Shown here one piece after another: positions 1-11,360 of a DNA stretch of 64,000 nt. Under the pieces are notes generated by a model. It had not been told where the DNA came from, ran no database searches, and saw nothing but the letters and a program-made list of their open reading frames with translations. Every line of letters begins with the position of its first letter. Position 1 is the stretch's first letter. Origin of the DNA: Oikopleura dioica (Eukaryota > Chordata > Appendicularia > Copelata > Oikopleuridae); NCBI GenBank assembly GCA_907165135.1, contig OU015568.1, forward strand, positions 3,914,501 to 3,978,500, written 5' to 3'. The translations under genes and the position numbers were made by a program.

Positions 1-3000
1 TACGCTCTTGCTGGAGCTGATACTTGGATCATGCACTTTGACACGGCTGAAAATCATGGCGATGTGCAATGGAGCAAGGGAGCCCCGCACGCAGCTGAAC
101 TCAAGTACCTCTTCGGTTGGGGCCCAACTTCCGCGCCAGGTTCCGTGGGCGAATTCATGCTCAAGACTTGGCGAGCCTTTGTGACTACGGGAAGTCCTAA
201 CTGGGGCACTTATACCTTTCCTCAATATGACGGTTTTGAAAGGCACATTGAAATCGAATCCGAAAATGAAGCGACCGTAATTGTCCGAAGCGACGACCGT
301 TTCGACTTTGATGCTCACCTCTTTTACGACAGGTAAGTGGCAATTTGTGGAACCGGGCTAAAGCTGTGAATCTTCTTTGATGCACACAGGCATAAATATA
401 GCAGTGCCTGGAAATAATGATTCCAGACATTTTACAATTCACTGATTTAGATAATTTCATATAATTCAAAACAAGTCAATCATATTTCGAGACAGTTGTC
501 TTAGAACATGAAAGTCAGAATGTGCTTCTATTTTCCATCGAAAACGCGGCCAAGAGTGCCTTTGATATTGAAAATACCTTCGGCTTCCTCTTCAGGCTCT
601 TCACAGACTTCTTCGATTTCCTCTCGGACGTTTTCCATCATTCTGCCGGAAATCTGGACCCCGCAACTCTAGAAGCGCATTTTAACTCACATAAAGTCCT
701 ATTTTTACCATTCTTCCTTCATCAAATTCACGCCGGAATCTCTTTTTCGTAAGGAAGCTATTTGCATCTTCCTCAGTGATTGTGGGCAAACCAGATGCCG
801 AAATGGCGAAAATGGTTAAAAAGCGAAAAGTTTTCATTCTCGATTGAGAAGAAGGGTTCAACTTTGAATTTGAAATGATTGGCTTTGTAAACAAACAGGG
901 AAAACTGGGCTGAAGGACAACTGACTCAGTGTAAATTTAGCAATAATCAAGCACCCCTCGACATTTGCGTTTCTCCAACTCAGCCACCAACAATCCCTCC
1001 AACGCCTCCTCCAGATTACTGTACTTCCGTCACTGTAAGCGGAACAGCCTCGGGCAGGAACAACTATTTCTTCAACGGAGTCTATCACAAACAAGCTGAT
1101 CTCGTCAATGGTTCTCCTCAATTCAAATATGGTGGCTGGCATCTTGAGCGGACAACATCTGGCGGATGGGTGATAAACTACCAAGGCGGTAGTGCAATTG
1201 CCTGGGGAGTAGTCCTCGATCACTGGTGCCCTGCTTACACGACAGGAGGCTGGAGATGGTGGGACAGTATTACGAGCACCGTCGTTGATGACAATGCAGG
1301 TGTGATTGTTACTACTGATTCTGTTTCAACAACACCTGCGACAACAACAACAACGACAGGAACAGGAACAACAACGACTGTCTCTTCAACAACCACCACG
1401 ACAAAGTCAACGACTACGACAACAAACGCGCCAACAAACTGCGATATCGTCTGGACCTACGGATCTGGCTCAGTTCCCTACCACATGACCGGAGAATACG
1501 AGTTCACTGGAACCATGGTCAACGGAAAGAAACGATACGACTATTTCATTCCTGGTCTTTGGCTGATCTGGAAAGATGGTTCTTGGCGAGTTTCTTACAG
1601 TCCAACTGATGGCGACATGATGCTTGCATCCGGATCGACGAACTCTGATTGCCCCGCTGATGCCGGATCTTGGGCAAATGTCCATGGTGAAGCTGATTTC
1701 TTCGTGACAGACAATGAGGCTGACATTCCACCAATTACTCCTCCTGTTGCGACTCCATGTGACTCATTTACAATGGCCTCGATAACAAATAACCCCGCTA
1801 ATTTCATCGGATTCGGAACCTACCAGAAAACGGCTGATTCGACCAATGGATGGCCAATTTACCAAAATGAGCATGGTTTTGAAGCCCATATGAACAGTCT
1901 GGGATTCTGGCTTTTTGAAAAAGACGGGGATGCAAGAACAATGTTTGGTACCACCAAAGGAGCAAGCTGTCCAGCTCCCACGGCATCAGAACCTGCTGGA
2001 AAATGGAACTACTGGAATGGAGCATACACTGAATACACGTAAGTATAATGAGTTCAGAAACATTTCAGAGATCTTTTTCTAGAGATGATATTTATGCCCT
2101 GACCGGGAACCCATCCGGAGCTTGCCCAGAAGTGCATGTTTTTGGCGACATAACCGTGCCTTACTACATTACGGGGCCTTTCAAATGGGAAGGAGGTTTT
2201 ATGAATGGAAAACAACTGTACGTTCATGATCCACCAGGATTATGGCTTGCTTTTGACGAAGGAATGTGGCGAGTCGCTTATGATCTGAGCGATCCGAAGA
2301 CTCTTAATCTTGCCTCAGGTGAGTTATTAAAATAATGCAGTTCATTTAAACATTTAAAAGGTGTTGGAGATGTTGACTGCCCAGCAGACGCATCTTCCTG
2401 GTGGGTGTGGGACGGAACTCAGAGCGTTGAAAATCCAGCCGACTTTAATTTGGTCTCTGATCCAGCTGATATTCCCGATCTGACAGGTCCTCACGGACCG
2501 ACATGTGAGACATTTTCGCTCATCTCTAGGAACAATCAACCCGCTGGATTCGGTGCTTATGGAACGTACACTAGAACCGCTGATTATTCCCATCTCTGGC
2601 CAGTGTATCAAAATGAGAATGGCTGGCTTGCAGAGAGAAATAAACATGGTTTCTGGGAGTTTAACAAGGTACATTCAATAAATAACTCGTTTTTTAAAGC
2701 TCTTAGGATGGAGACGCTAGAGTAGTATTTGGAGTGAAGAAGGGCGCAAATTGCCCAGCTGCCAAGAGTGGCGATGGATGGTGGAGTCTGTTTGATAGCT
2801 TTACTGTTTACAGTGATGATATCGTTGCAACAGATTTGACTGTCACAACAACAACGACAACGTCGACAACGACAACATCGACTACGACCACTACGACTAC
2901 TACAACGACGACAACAACAACAACAACGACAACGACAACAACAACTACGACAACAACGACAACAACGACTACGACTACGACTACGACTACGACTACGACT

Positions 3001-3054
3001 ACGACTACCACAACGACTACAACGACCACAACTACAACAAGTATGAATATTTAA
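1..3054 (+). CDS. Carboxylesterase-like protein (partial 5') with secreted repeat and Thr-rich tail
   Basis: Coding from base 1 in frame 1; the 5' part lies outside the window. The first exon (1-332) is the C-terminal part of a type-B carboxylesterase/cholinesterase fold: GAPHAAELKYLFGW carries the family's catalytic His region. It ends in phase 2 before GTAAGT and joins in frame to an exon at 899. Later exons are about 899-2038, 2083-2318, 2361-2668 and 2707-3054. After the esterase end (a QCKF motif) come a Pro linker and about five W/C-containing repeats of about 90-110 residues. Repeats 2+3 and 4+5 look like one duplicated pair, sharing PGLWL, WRV.Y, DCPAD, DIP and GFW motifs. Thr-rich linkers follow, ending in a run of about 55 Thr. 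An alternative short last exon (390-417) would stop the protein after the esterase domain. Likely secreted; the repeat family is not recognised. The fusion rests on one long intron (333-898). Confidence 0.6.
528..837 (-). CDS. Small secreted Gla-domain-like protein nested antisense in an esterase intron
   Basis: Two exons, 837-709 and 668-528, give 89 residues. The start ATG at 837 begins MKTFRFLTIFAISASG, a good signal peptide. A propeptide-like stretch ANSFLTKKRFRR follows, with basic residues like the carboxylase recognition and cleavage site of Gla proteins. Exon 2 then encodes NVREEIEEVCEEPEEEAEG, which aligns with the Glu-rich Gla helix of vitamin-K-dependent proteins (family pattern N.EREC.EE.C..EEA.E). 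The first Cys of the EC..E.C pair is Glu here. If carboxylated it would bind calcium, but that is inference. There is no other domain. It lies entirely within intron 333-898 of the esterase-like gene on the other strand. Alternatively it is just a Glu-rich secreted peptide. Confidence 0.5.
2822..3045 (+). repeat. Thr-codon microsatellite (ACN)n
   Basis: About 200 bp of almost pure ACA/ACG/ACT codons, including an (ACGACT)-like stretch near 2970-3010. It encodes the poly-Thr tail of the gene above, a likely heavily O-glycosylated stalk. The opposite strand reads as poly-Val and is not a gene. Confidence 0.9.
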
Positions 3055-3484
3055 ATTTTATATACAGTCCTATTACAAACAGAACGATATTTTTTATGAA
3101 GTTTTCAACGTCTGAAAATGATAAAACCAGGTAAAAAGAATTTTTTTTTTCTGTCTTCAAAGTGAAGATCTATCGCTGCTCTCTTATCCTCTTGCTCCAT
3201 TTTTCATCATAATGAGTCACTTCTGAAAAAGAACCTTCGAGGCCTCTCAACTTCCAAAGAGTTCGATCGAAATTCAAGAATCTTCACGCGTTGACGTCAC
3301 ATGATTACTCTGCATGTTCATCACGTGAATCACCTTTACTCGCGTTTGCACAATCTGCTGAATCAGACGCTCGTATAAATCGCCAAACAAAAACGTCTCC
3401 AACTCATTTTCCTTTCCCATTCAAACGAAGACAGTTTCAGTTTTAATTTTTTAAACGAAAAAAATACTAAAACAAGAAAAGAGC
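3055..3484 (+). promoter_or_regulatory. Intergenic region with CRE-like site and TATA box upstream of eIF4E
   Basis: No gene seen. A perfect CRE-type palindrome TGACGTCA lies at 3292-3299, a CACGTGA E-box-like site near 3323, and TATAAAT at 3374-3380, about 105 bp before the eIF4E ATG. The arrangement fits a TATA-type promoter for the gene at 3485. Transcription start is not known. Confidence 0.4.
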
Positions 3485-4302
3485 ATGGATTTTTTCAAGA
3501 CCCCAAGAAAACCAGCCCACCGAAGCAAGTACAGCAACTACGGCTACTACAGCCACTCAGAAGACACAGACAGTAACTCCGAAACGTACAGTAACTACAG
3601 TACCGCTGATGAAGGTAGCGAGCAGCAACTTGAGAGTGAAATGATGAGTAATCTACCGGATGTGAAGTTGAACTCGGCCTGGGACTTTTACTACACGAGA
3701 AATGATGTTGAAAATTATGAAGACAGGCTGGTTTATGTTGCGAGTTTTGAGACGGTGAAGGAATTTTGGGCGCTCTATCATCATATCAAACTTCCGGCAT
3801 ATCTACCTCAAGGTAAAAATTACAAATCTTCCACCAAATTGTACAACTTTCATACAGCCTTTTGAAGTTTTCTCTCTGTAAAACTGTCGCCTAATTATAA
3901 ATTCCCTCTTCAGGATGTGACTATATGGTCTTTCGTCAAGGAATCCGCCCAAAATGGGAAGACTCCGCCAACCGCTCAGGAGGCCGCTGGCTTTGCGAAA
4001 TTGACCGCGCTTCAAGAAACACATCCCTCAATTCAAAATGGCTCGAAACCCTCCTTGCCATCATTGGCGAGCAGCTGAACACATCGGAGATCACAGTCAA
4101 CGGGGCAGTCGTTCAGTCGAGGAGAAAGATCGACAGGATCAGCGTCTGGGTCAATTCTTCGGAAAACGGAAATGAAGTTCGCCAAACTGGGTACAAGTAC
4201 AACTCGCTCGTCAAATCCGCCCATGGGTTGAAATTCCAGAGTCACGAGGCCAACAGCAGAAGGCAAACAAATGGGCTCATGTACGAACACGTGATCCACT
4301 GA
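3485..4302 (+). CDS. EIF4E: Translation initiation factor 4E (eIF4E family)
   Basis: Binds the mRNA 5' cap for translation initiation in the cytoplasm. Exons 3485-3812 and 3914-4302 give 238 residues. Residues 1-60 are a Ser/Tyr/Glu-rich, probably disordered extension. The eIF4E core follows: W66, FETVKEFWALYHHI (W95 = the eIF4G/4E-BP-contacting Trp region), RPKWED (W124 = human W102, a cap-stacking residue), GGRWL, WLETLLAIIGEQ and GAVV. The second cap-stacking Trp (human W56) is Tyr78 in VENYEDRL, as in 4EHP-type proteins, while the first (human W43) seems kept as W66. So it fits neither class I nor class II cleanly. A poly(A) signal AATAAA follows near 4500. Family call is firm; subclass is not. 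Confidence 0.93.
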
Positions 4303-4679
4303 AAAAACACGCTTCAAGGTCAACAACAAGCCCGTCGAAAAGACGATTATCTTCTCGCTTGTTTTTCTGCTCTAATTCTCATCTGCTGATGTTTTTCTGT
4401 GCATTTCGTTGTCTCGTCTCAACTCTTCTTTTTCTTCCAAAGGTTAAATATTTGTTAAACTAAAAGCTCTTATTGAGAATGCTCTGTCAAATAAGCGGTC
4501 AATAAAAAGGATAAAAGAAAATTGTGTTTCTAAATTGTTGATTAAAAATTCTTTTTTTGAGCATTCACAACAGACCATTTTGAATATTCGACCATATTTT
4601 TATTCTAAATGATGTTATTACAGTGCAATTTTGGGGCGGATAAATACAGACGGTCAAGAAAGAAACGTTCACTTTTTTG
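4303..4679. other. eIF4E 3' UTR and intergenic spacer
   Basis: Holds the AATAAA near 4500 and AT-rich sequence; no further gene seen. Confidence 0.6.
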
Positions 4680-4938
4680 ATGAGACTTTTACTTGTTATT
4701 TTTTCTTTCGCAAAGGCTTTTTCGATCTACGACCTCGATCAATGGACGAACGATTGTATGGAAGGTAAAATTGATAGAATAAAAATTATGGAGTCCTTAC
4801 AGTTTTACAGTAAGAATGAGACGGTTAACAAATGAGATAGAGTCATTCGACTTCGGAAGGACCCAAATGAGATGCGATTTGTTTCTTGAGCTTTATTTAT
4901 ATGGCTCGGAATTGAGCAATGAATCTGTTAAAATATGA
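4680..4938 (+). CDS. Small secreted protein, unrecognised
   Basis: Two exons, 4680-4764 and 4811-4938, joined in phase 1 with GT-AG ends, give about 70 residues. It starts MRLLLVIFSFAKAFS, a clear signal peptide, followed by YDLDQWTNDC and a basic/acidic tail with two Cys (NDCMEG and MRCDLF). It sits 0.5 kb before another secreted-protein gene on the same strand. No family recognised; it could be a secreted peptide or the remnant of a larger gene. Confidence 0.45.
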
Positions 4939-5464
4939 AAACATCACTGTAAGACTAGTTCAATTTTTATATCAATTTTATAAAACAGCAAATATATAAT
5001 TTATGATGCTTTATTTCAAATCTTCGTTTTGCTTAAAATATAAAAACCGTCGAACCCGTGAATTTCGGGTAAAAAGTGAATCTTCCCAAAGTCAATTTAT
5101 GCCTAACTCGATGTTTTTTATCTGGAGCGTTTCTTTTTCTTCTTCCATGAAGGAAATCTTCGAAAAGCTCTTGATTTCCTTCAAAGTTTGACAAACCAAT
5201 AAAAATAACGACGCCAATAAATCTGTAAATAAAATCAAATGAAATTGCATTATTCTTCTTGGAGTCTTATAAATAGTGAGCATGTTCCGGAATGACGAAA
5301 TTCCGGCCGGTAACTACTTTAAAAGCGAAAGAAGCCGATGACCCAAAGGTGTGGCCCGCGAAATCCATGTCTATTGTTGAACAAACCAGGCCCCCTCCCT
5401 AAGCCAATTCAGAAATGCCGACCCTTAGTTAGATTCCCTTAATTGTTATCATTCTGCGGTTGTC
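4939..5464. other. Intergenic, no gene seen
   Basis: AT-rich in its first half. A short reading frame at 5003-5191 has no support. The region just before 5465 is probably the promoter or trans-splice site of the next gene. Confidence 0.5.
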
Positions 5465-6723
5465 ATGAAACTCGCAACATTTTTGTCGTTTTTTGCCGCG
5501 ACGGCTTTTGCAGCACTTTCGAATAATACGAATAATCCAAATGGATACGATCCGCTCTTCGACTGGAATATCGTCAACGACAATGAGTATCTCAAAGAGT
5601 ATAATGTGACGTACACGGATTTGATCAACAAGCCGATTCAGTTGTGGATCTGGATACAAGCTGTTTGGATGCAAGGTAATGCTAAATTCTTTTTAGAGAG
5701 TAGAAAACGAAAAACTAATTGAAAGATGTCAGCCAACATGGCTTTTTGAAAATTTTTGAATGACAAAGAAAATCGTAATCTTATGGTTTTGCTTGGAAAT
5801 TATAACGAAGTAACTTTCTTAGAGGTTTTTCTTCATAGGGCAGGTTTGGTATCAACTCTCAGAGCAATACGGAAACGGTTGGGTCGAGAAATTCTCTCGT
5901 GAAAATGTCGACTCGCGCTGTATGATCAACTGGGCGCGGGATATGGAAGTCATCGTTGAAGAATTCATGGGTAGGCTCCGTTAAAAAAATCCACATTTCA
6001 CCTCACTTTTTCAGCAATCGTCGAGTTCAGCATTGAAGACTGGGCACAGTTGCTCTACCCTGCTCCTTGCTGCATGTATGATCCGGATGAGATTCGAGCT
6101 TTGTACCTGGTTCCGTATCAAGAAGCGATTACGAAGGTTCTCGCTTGGTCAGGAGAGTGGACTTATCGATACTGGGAGATGCTTTTTGGATACAACGGAT
6201 GGGTTGAAGTTGGACAAGGATGGGTTGTTAAGTGGGAGACCGATTTTGAGGTGAGAAAGAAATTAATTTTGGTCAGGATTTCAATTTTTTTATTATACTT
6301 AATCCATAACAGATGGAAGAAAAATAATGATATTTTCTTGAAAAAACCATACTTATGGTCTTCTTTAGTAAAAAAAAATTCAGTGGCATAAACTTTCTGA
6401 CGTCACGCACTATCTACGAGTCTGGGTTGCTGATCTTGAACGACACTCATTCTGGAGCATCGAAGCTTGGGAAGGTACTCTTCCTTGATTTCCGACAAAA
6501 CAGCAACTACTCTTTTCTAGACATCATCTGCGGTCCCCGAGAGGAAATAACCGGAACATGCACTTGGAAGACGGTTGATGGAAAAGCAGTCGCGAAGGAT
6601 GTTTTCCACGTTTTGGACATTTTGGTCGACAAGCTCGATGAAACCTTGCAGTGGTTCTCGCTTGTCATTGGAAACATTATCGATGCGACTGCGAACAAAA
6701 ATGATCCAAATGAGAAAATATAG
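5465..6723 (+). CDS. Secreted Trp-rich protein, unrecognised
   Basis: Five exons (5465-5675, 5839-5970, 6015-6250, 6384-6474, 6521-6723), all GT-AG with consistent phases, give 290 residues. It starts MKLATFLSFFAATAFA, a strong signal peptide. The mature part is rich in Trp and aromatic residues (WIWIQAVWMQG, EWTYRYWEML, HSFWSIEAWEG), with Cys pairs (PAPCCMY, ICGP, GTCTW) and one N-glycosylation site (NVTY). The C-terminal exon is helical. AATAAA at about 6744. No family recognised; likely extracellular. Confidence 0.65.
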
Positions 6724-6861
6724 AAATTTGACATCTAGAATGAAATAAATGTTTTGCTTGAACTTTTATTCTTTATCAAAGGTGACTAAAAGTGGGTCTA
6801 AGGTTTGGTGGTGGTGATAGTGGTAGCGGTAGAATTCGAATTTATTTGTATTTTAATGCAT

Positions 6862-7571
6862 TCAAATGACTTCTTCAGTTTTGTGATCAAGAGAAGAAAA
6901 CTCCTCGCCTTGTACTACCGCACTTTTGTTAGTAGATCTCCGCACAAACTCAAATTCTTCAGCAGGATTCGCGAGGACATAGAAAACTTCATATTTATCC
7001 ATCAAAAACTCGCTTTCCCAGAGGTTGAGAAGAATTTCCTTGTGGGAATTTGTTCGCTCTGGAAGAATGTTCTGGGATCGAGTCAGAATATACCTGAATT
7101 CATGACTCATGAGGCAGCAGCATTCGTTTCTTGTACCTTAGATCTTGACAACGATCAATAGGGTCTCTCATGTTTGAAAAATCAAAAGGACAGACGTGCC
7201 GAATTCGAATTCTTCGCACTTCATTTCTGATAATCAACGCCTAGAAAATAGTCAGCATAAAAGACAATTTCCAAGGCTCACAAAAATTGAGCAAATTCCA
7301 ACAACAGCTGAGGCAGTAAACTCTAGAATCGTGAGGTGCCATGTTTCTTCAGCAAACGAGTAGTCTTCCAAGCTTAACTCGGAAATGTCATCAGATGATG
7401 GCTGATTTTCCTCAATATTTTTTCTTATTTTACTTGCTGTCCCTAAATACCATCATGGTATTATCGTGTTTGCTCTCCGACTTATGATCAAACATCTTTA
7501 CCTTTGCTAGCTCTTCTTCCAAAAACACATTGAAAGCAAAGAAAAATCACTAATAGCTTTATCAGGAACAT
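6862..7571 (-). CDS. Single-pass membrane protein, paralogue 1 of a tandem pair
   Basis: Four exons (7571-7502, 7442-7282, 7240-7137, 7093-6862) sum to 189 codons. The N terminus MFLIKLLVIFLCFQCVFG is a signal peptide. Residues about 60-85 form a membrane segment (LTILEFTASAVVGICSIFALII). The cytoplasmic part is conserved with the neighbour: CPFDFSN.RDPIDRCQ, YILTRSQNILPERT, then KEILLNLWESEFLMDKYE. The C-terminal 30 residues diverge. Exon boundaries match those of the paralogue at 7807-8494, so the pair arose by tandem duplication. Function unknown. Confidence 0.65.
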
Positions 7572-7806
7572 TTTCAAACAATTTCCTTTTCTAACTTAGT
7601 TCTCGTTTTCTGAAAGTATCTATTTTTCAGTGATTGAAACTTGACATTCGCCCTTCTTTCCTTCATATTTTCTCACCATAAAGTGAGTTGAGTCAATTTC
7701 GTGAGAAGAAACTTCGAAATCATAGTAATCTTGAACAAAAAAGAAGCATTTCAAGGAATCGTGCTTTCTTTATTTATTAGAGTTACTGTTAAGAAGATTC
7801 TGAGTT
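7572..7806. other. Spacer between the two paralogues
   Basis: No gene seen. It should hold the promoter or trans-splice site of the downstream paralogue and the 3' end of the upstream one. Confidence 0.4.
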
Positions 7807-8494
7807 TTATAGATTGCTTGTTTCTTGAATCATCGCCACTTGTTTTTGCAAGGGATCTCTTTCCGCCAACGATCTTCTGACGAACTCGAACTCTTCAGCA
7901 GGATTTGACATGACGTAGAAGATTTCATATTTATCCATCAAAAATTCGCTTTCCCAGAGATTCAATAAGATCTCTTTGTGTGTCTTCGTACGCTCTGGGA
8001 GGATGTTTTGCGATCGAGTCAGAATATACCTTAATTAAGTTAGCATGGCCTACGATGGCTAACTGCTCATACCTGAGACTTTGACAGCGGTCAATTGGGT
8101 CTCTCGCATTTGAAAAGTCGAAAGGACAGACATGTTGAACTCGCATTTGTCGAATCTCATTCATAATAATAAGAGCCTAATGATAGTTTTGCGGTATTTT
8201 CAATATCGCTTGACTTTAATACCGCAATGGAAACAATACCAACAAAGAACGAAGCTGAAAACTCCAGAATCGTGAGATGCCAAGTTTCCTCAGCAAAAGA
8301 GTAATTATCTGTAGTTAATTCAAGCAAAATATCAGGAGATCCGGCTGGAGTCGATTGCTGGCTTTCGTCACCTTTCTGTTTCGAAACCGCTGAATTGAAA
8401 AGCAAAAATCAAAGAAAATTCATTCATGTTTATCCTGACCTTTTGATCGCCTCCCTAAGACGTCTCTTAGAAAAAACATGAGAATAAGATTCAT
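7807..8494 (-). CDS. Single-pass membrane protein, paralogue 2 of a tandem pair
   Basis: Four exons (8494-8440, 8389-8223, 8176-8073, 8029-7807) sum to 183 codons. The N terminus MNLILMFFLRDVLG is a weaker signal or anchor than in paralogue 1. Membrane segment: TILEFSASFFVGIVSIAALII. The cytoplasmic core is nearly the same as in paralogue 1 (HVCPFDFSN, PIDRCQSLRYILTRSQNILP, LWESEFLMDKYE), including PAEEFEFVRRS; the last 20 residues differ. It lies 235 bp upstream of paralogue 1 on the same strand, so co-transcription is possible. Function unknown. Confidence 0.65.
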
Positions 8495-8889
8495 TTTAAC
8501 TTTCGACAAAAATATTTTCGAGTTGTACTTGACAAGAATTATAAGTGCGAAAATGCATTGATAAATGTCAAGCGTACTTCAGAAAAGTCATGAAAAAGTC
8601 AAGATCGAGCTTTTCCTCTCATTATTTTGACAAGAAGAATTCTCACTTGTCCTTTAGCAAAATGAAAGACTCGGGCAAATTCGAAGAAAACTAGAAACTT
8701 GCAGGTTTACATATTTTCATGACGTCATCGGTAACTCATGACATGTGCATCTCATTAGCGTTGCTTACAACCTCATCATTGCAAAACATAATTACAGCAT
8801 CGCTCATTTTACGAGGTGAAGAGCAAGAAAAAGCCCTGCCAAACATTCTTCTTCATATTCAAATCATAAAATACTTTACCAGCGAAAAG
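8495..8889. other. Divergent intergenic region
   Basis: Lies between the minus-strand membrane gene and the plus-strand PDZ gene. A frame from 8719 could extend the PDZ protein upstream, but the ATG at 8890 is preferred because the extra residues lack PDZ features. No other gene seen. Confidence 0.4.
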
Positions 8890-11188
8890 ATGAGCTTGCA
8901 CAGCATGCATTCCGATTCCCAGAGAAGTCACTGGACAACTGATTCTGTCGGTTTTTCTGTCGACGATCGAAATGTCGTTCGGACAGTTTCAGCCGGATCT
9001 TTTGCCCAAGAAGCTGGGCTCTCTCCGGGAGACGAGATCATATCAGTAGGGGATGAGATTATTTCGAGAAGCTCGAGCTCCAGCCATTTAATGACAGTGA
9101 TCAAAAGGCAGAATACGTTTCCGCCTTCGATTTGCGTCGTTTCGAGAGTCAAGTTCTCGACGCTATTTGTCGGGGAAAATGAAGAAATGGGAATTGAAGT
9201 CGAAGAATTTTTCGAATCAGAGATCGAAGAAGCGAAGAACACTCCTGCCATCCGTAAGTCCTTTTCAATTCAAGATGTCCTGAAGTTTACTTTTTAGTGT
9301 TGAAATCTGTAGAGAAATACAGCCCTGCATACCGAGCAAATCTTCGTGCTGGGGATCAACTGACTCATATGTAAGCTTATGAATGTGGATTTGTTTCTAG
9401 CGATTTTTAGCGGAGGATTGACAGTAAATACAGTCGATTTGGTGCCGTATATGCTCAGGCAACACTCCAAAGGCGGCACTCTTATCCTTGGTAAGTCTAC
9501 GTTTTCATCTTTTTCTTTCTAAAATGAAGGCTATCTCCCTGCAACTCGACCGGATTACAGAAGAAGTTCTCTGCCTAAAAATCTCGGGGACCTGAGTCAA
9601 AACGGCATTCTCCACCTTCTTTCTGAAGGTCGCGATAGTCGGTCAACGATCAAACTGGCGAAGGAGATTCTAGCGATGATCGAGAAATACCGAAAGAATC
9701 AAGACCACGTAGAGCTACTGACGAAAGTCAATCCTAAATTGGCGACGCATCCGAAACGGAGGGAGGTAGTGCAGAGGATCATCGAGTTTTTACCGGAAAA
9801 TGAAAGGGAGCTGTGGCAAAGAATTCACGAAAGGAGGGATATCGAAGAATCGAAAGAAGATCCGAGCGTTTATTCAAGGATTTATGAATATATTTCTTAT
9901 ATTATTAACATATCTTATTAAAATCTTATTAAAATAAGGCCAAATAATGGGTTAAATCCTCTTAAAGCTCGAAAACAAGTACCAAAGCGTCATCGACGTT
10001 CCCTACCAAACTGAAGACGGACTACGCCTAGCTTTCCAAGTCGCCCAAGCTTATCGCGAAGAAAATCACGAGAAAATCCAACTCTACGGGCAGGAACTCT
10101 GCGAGGTTCTTTCCAACTATCCCGATTTGTACGACTTGATCTGGGACGAGATCAGTTATTTGATGGGCCGAGAAGCAGCCGCGGATATTCAAGGATTCTA
10201 CCCGAACAAAATTGAGATAATTTTAAAGAAAGAAGAAGCTGCAGAGCCGGAGAAAATCCCCCTCACTTTGAAAACGCTCCACTATCCCCTCAAGGTTCGT
10301 TTCCTCTATTATTTTCTCGATCAAGAATTCAATGAAAGGTGAATGAGATGGTAGACCTTTTCAATCGCTCTCCAGAACGCGAAATTATCGACGCCGTCCT
10401 CATCGCCGATGAGTCAACGACGAAAGCAGATCTTGAAATTCTCTGGAAGCTGGTCAACAACAACGAAATCCTAGAAACGCTGACCTGCAGGACTTCAAAA
10501 GCCTTTAGGGTTCGAATCGAGCGCTTCAGAAAATATCTCCAAAAGTTTCCTCTTTTGAAGAAAAAGTCCTCCTAAGTACGCCCCCATTGTATTCATTTCT
10601 AAAATTTCTAGTGCTCCATCGTTACTATTTCGAAGATCTTTCCGATCAGCTCTTGGCAGATTTGAACTATACCTATCGAGTAGTTAAAGAAATAAGCGAC
10701 TTTCAAAAGCATTTGGCTCCCGGGGTGGAAGAAACAGCGAAAATGCTCAGAAAGACTTCAGATTTACATCGATTTTGCCGAACTAGGCAGAATCTGACAA
10801 TAAGGTACCCTCCTTTATAGAATGTAGCATAATTTTTGAAGAAAAATGAAGGTAAAAGACGAAGAAGCCCGACGAAAACTCAACAAAATTGTAAAACTCG
10901 ACCGATCGCAAAAGTAAAGTTACCCCCAAAGTCATTAAAAAAAGCACCTAACGAAATTCTAGCAATCAACTTTTCAAACAAACTCTGAACGATTTCCTAA
11001 ATGCCTCAAAGCAAAAATTAGATGCAATTCTACTTCTTCAACTTCGGATTCAAACTTCTATGGACAAAAGAAGCCTCTTTCAATTTTGTGAAGGTGAATT
11101 TCAGAAGTAAAATTATACATACAGAGAAAAAATTTCAGATAATAAACGAGTACTAGAAGACGCTCTCGAAAGATATTCTGATAACTGA
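8890..11188 (+). CDS. Delphilin-like PDZ-PDZ-HN-FH2 protein
   Basis: Exons about 8890-9253, 9298-9370, 9411-9490, 9530-9900, 9968-10294, 10339-10575, 10612-10804, 10842-10913, 10973-11093 and 11139-11188. PDZ1 has the loop SVGFSV and GLSPGDEI. PDZ2 has RANLRAGDQLTHIGG. Then a harmonin-N-like helical part (KRREVVQRIIEFLPENERELWQRI) and a second helical unit (YPDLYDLIWDEISYL). A divergent, short FH2 follows: RFRKYLQKFPLLKKK and a final FLNASKQK/ERYSDN. This order matches delphilin, a formin-type actin regulator, but no Pro-rich FH1 is visible and the FH2 middle is short. Two problems: the donor after the first HN part is unclear (in-frame stop at 9919), and an in-frame TAA at 10573 would vanish with one more A in the A5 run at about 10564. 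Family call moderate; one-gene model uncertain. Confidence 0.55.
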
Positions 11189-11360
11189 AAACAGTAAGAA
11201 AAAATCGCTTGAATTCTTAACTAAATAAATAAATTACGACGGGTAGAATCAAAATTGATGCTGTATTAGTTGCGAATTGAAAGACAGGAAGATTGAAATT
11301 GAGGCAAATGGTAATAGTGGAAGAATCAGAGAGCGAGTAAAATAATATTCGGTAACTTGC

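Noticed and set aside
2808-3029. Minus-strand poly-Val reading frame
   Set aside because: Shadow of the Thr-codon repeat on the plus strand.
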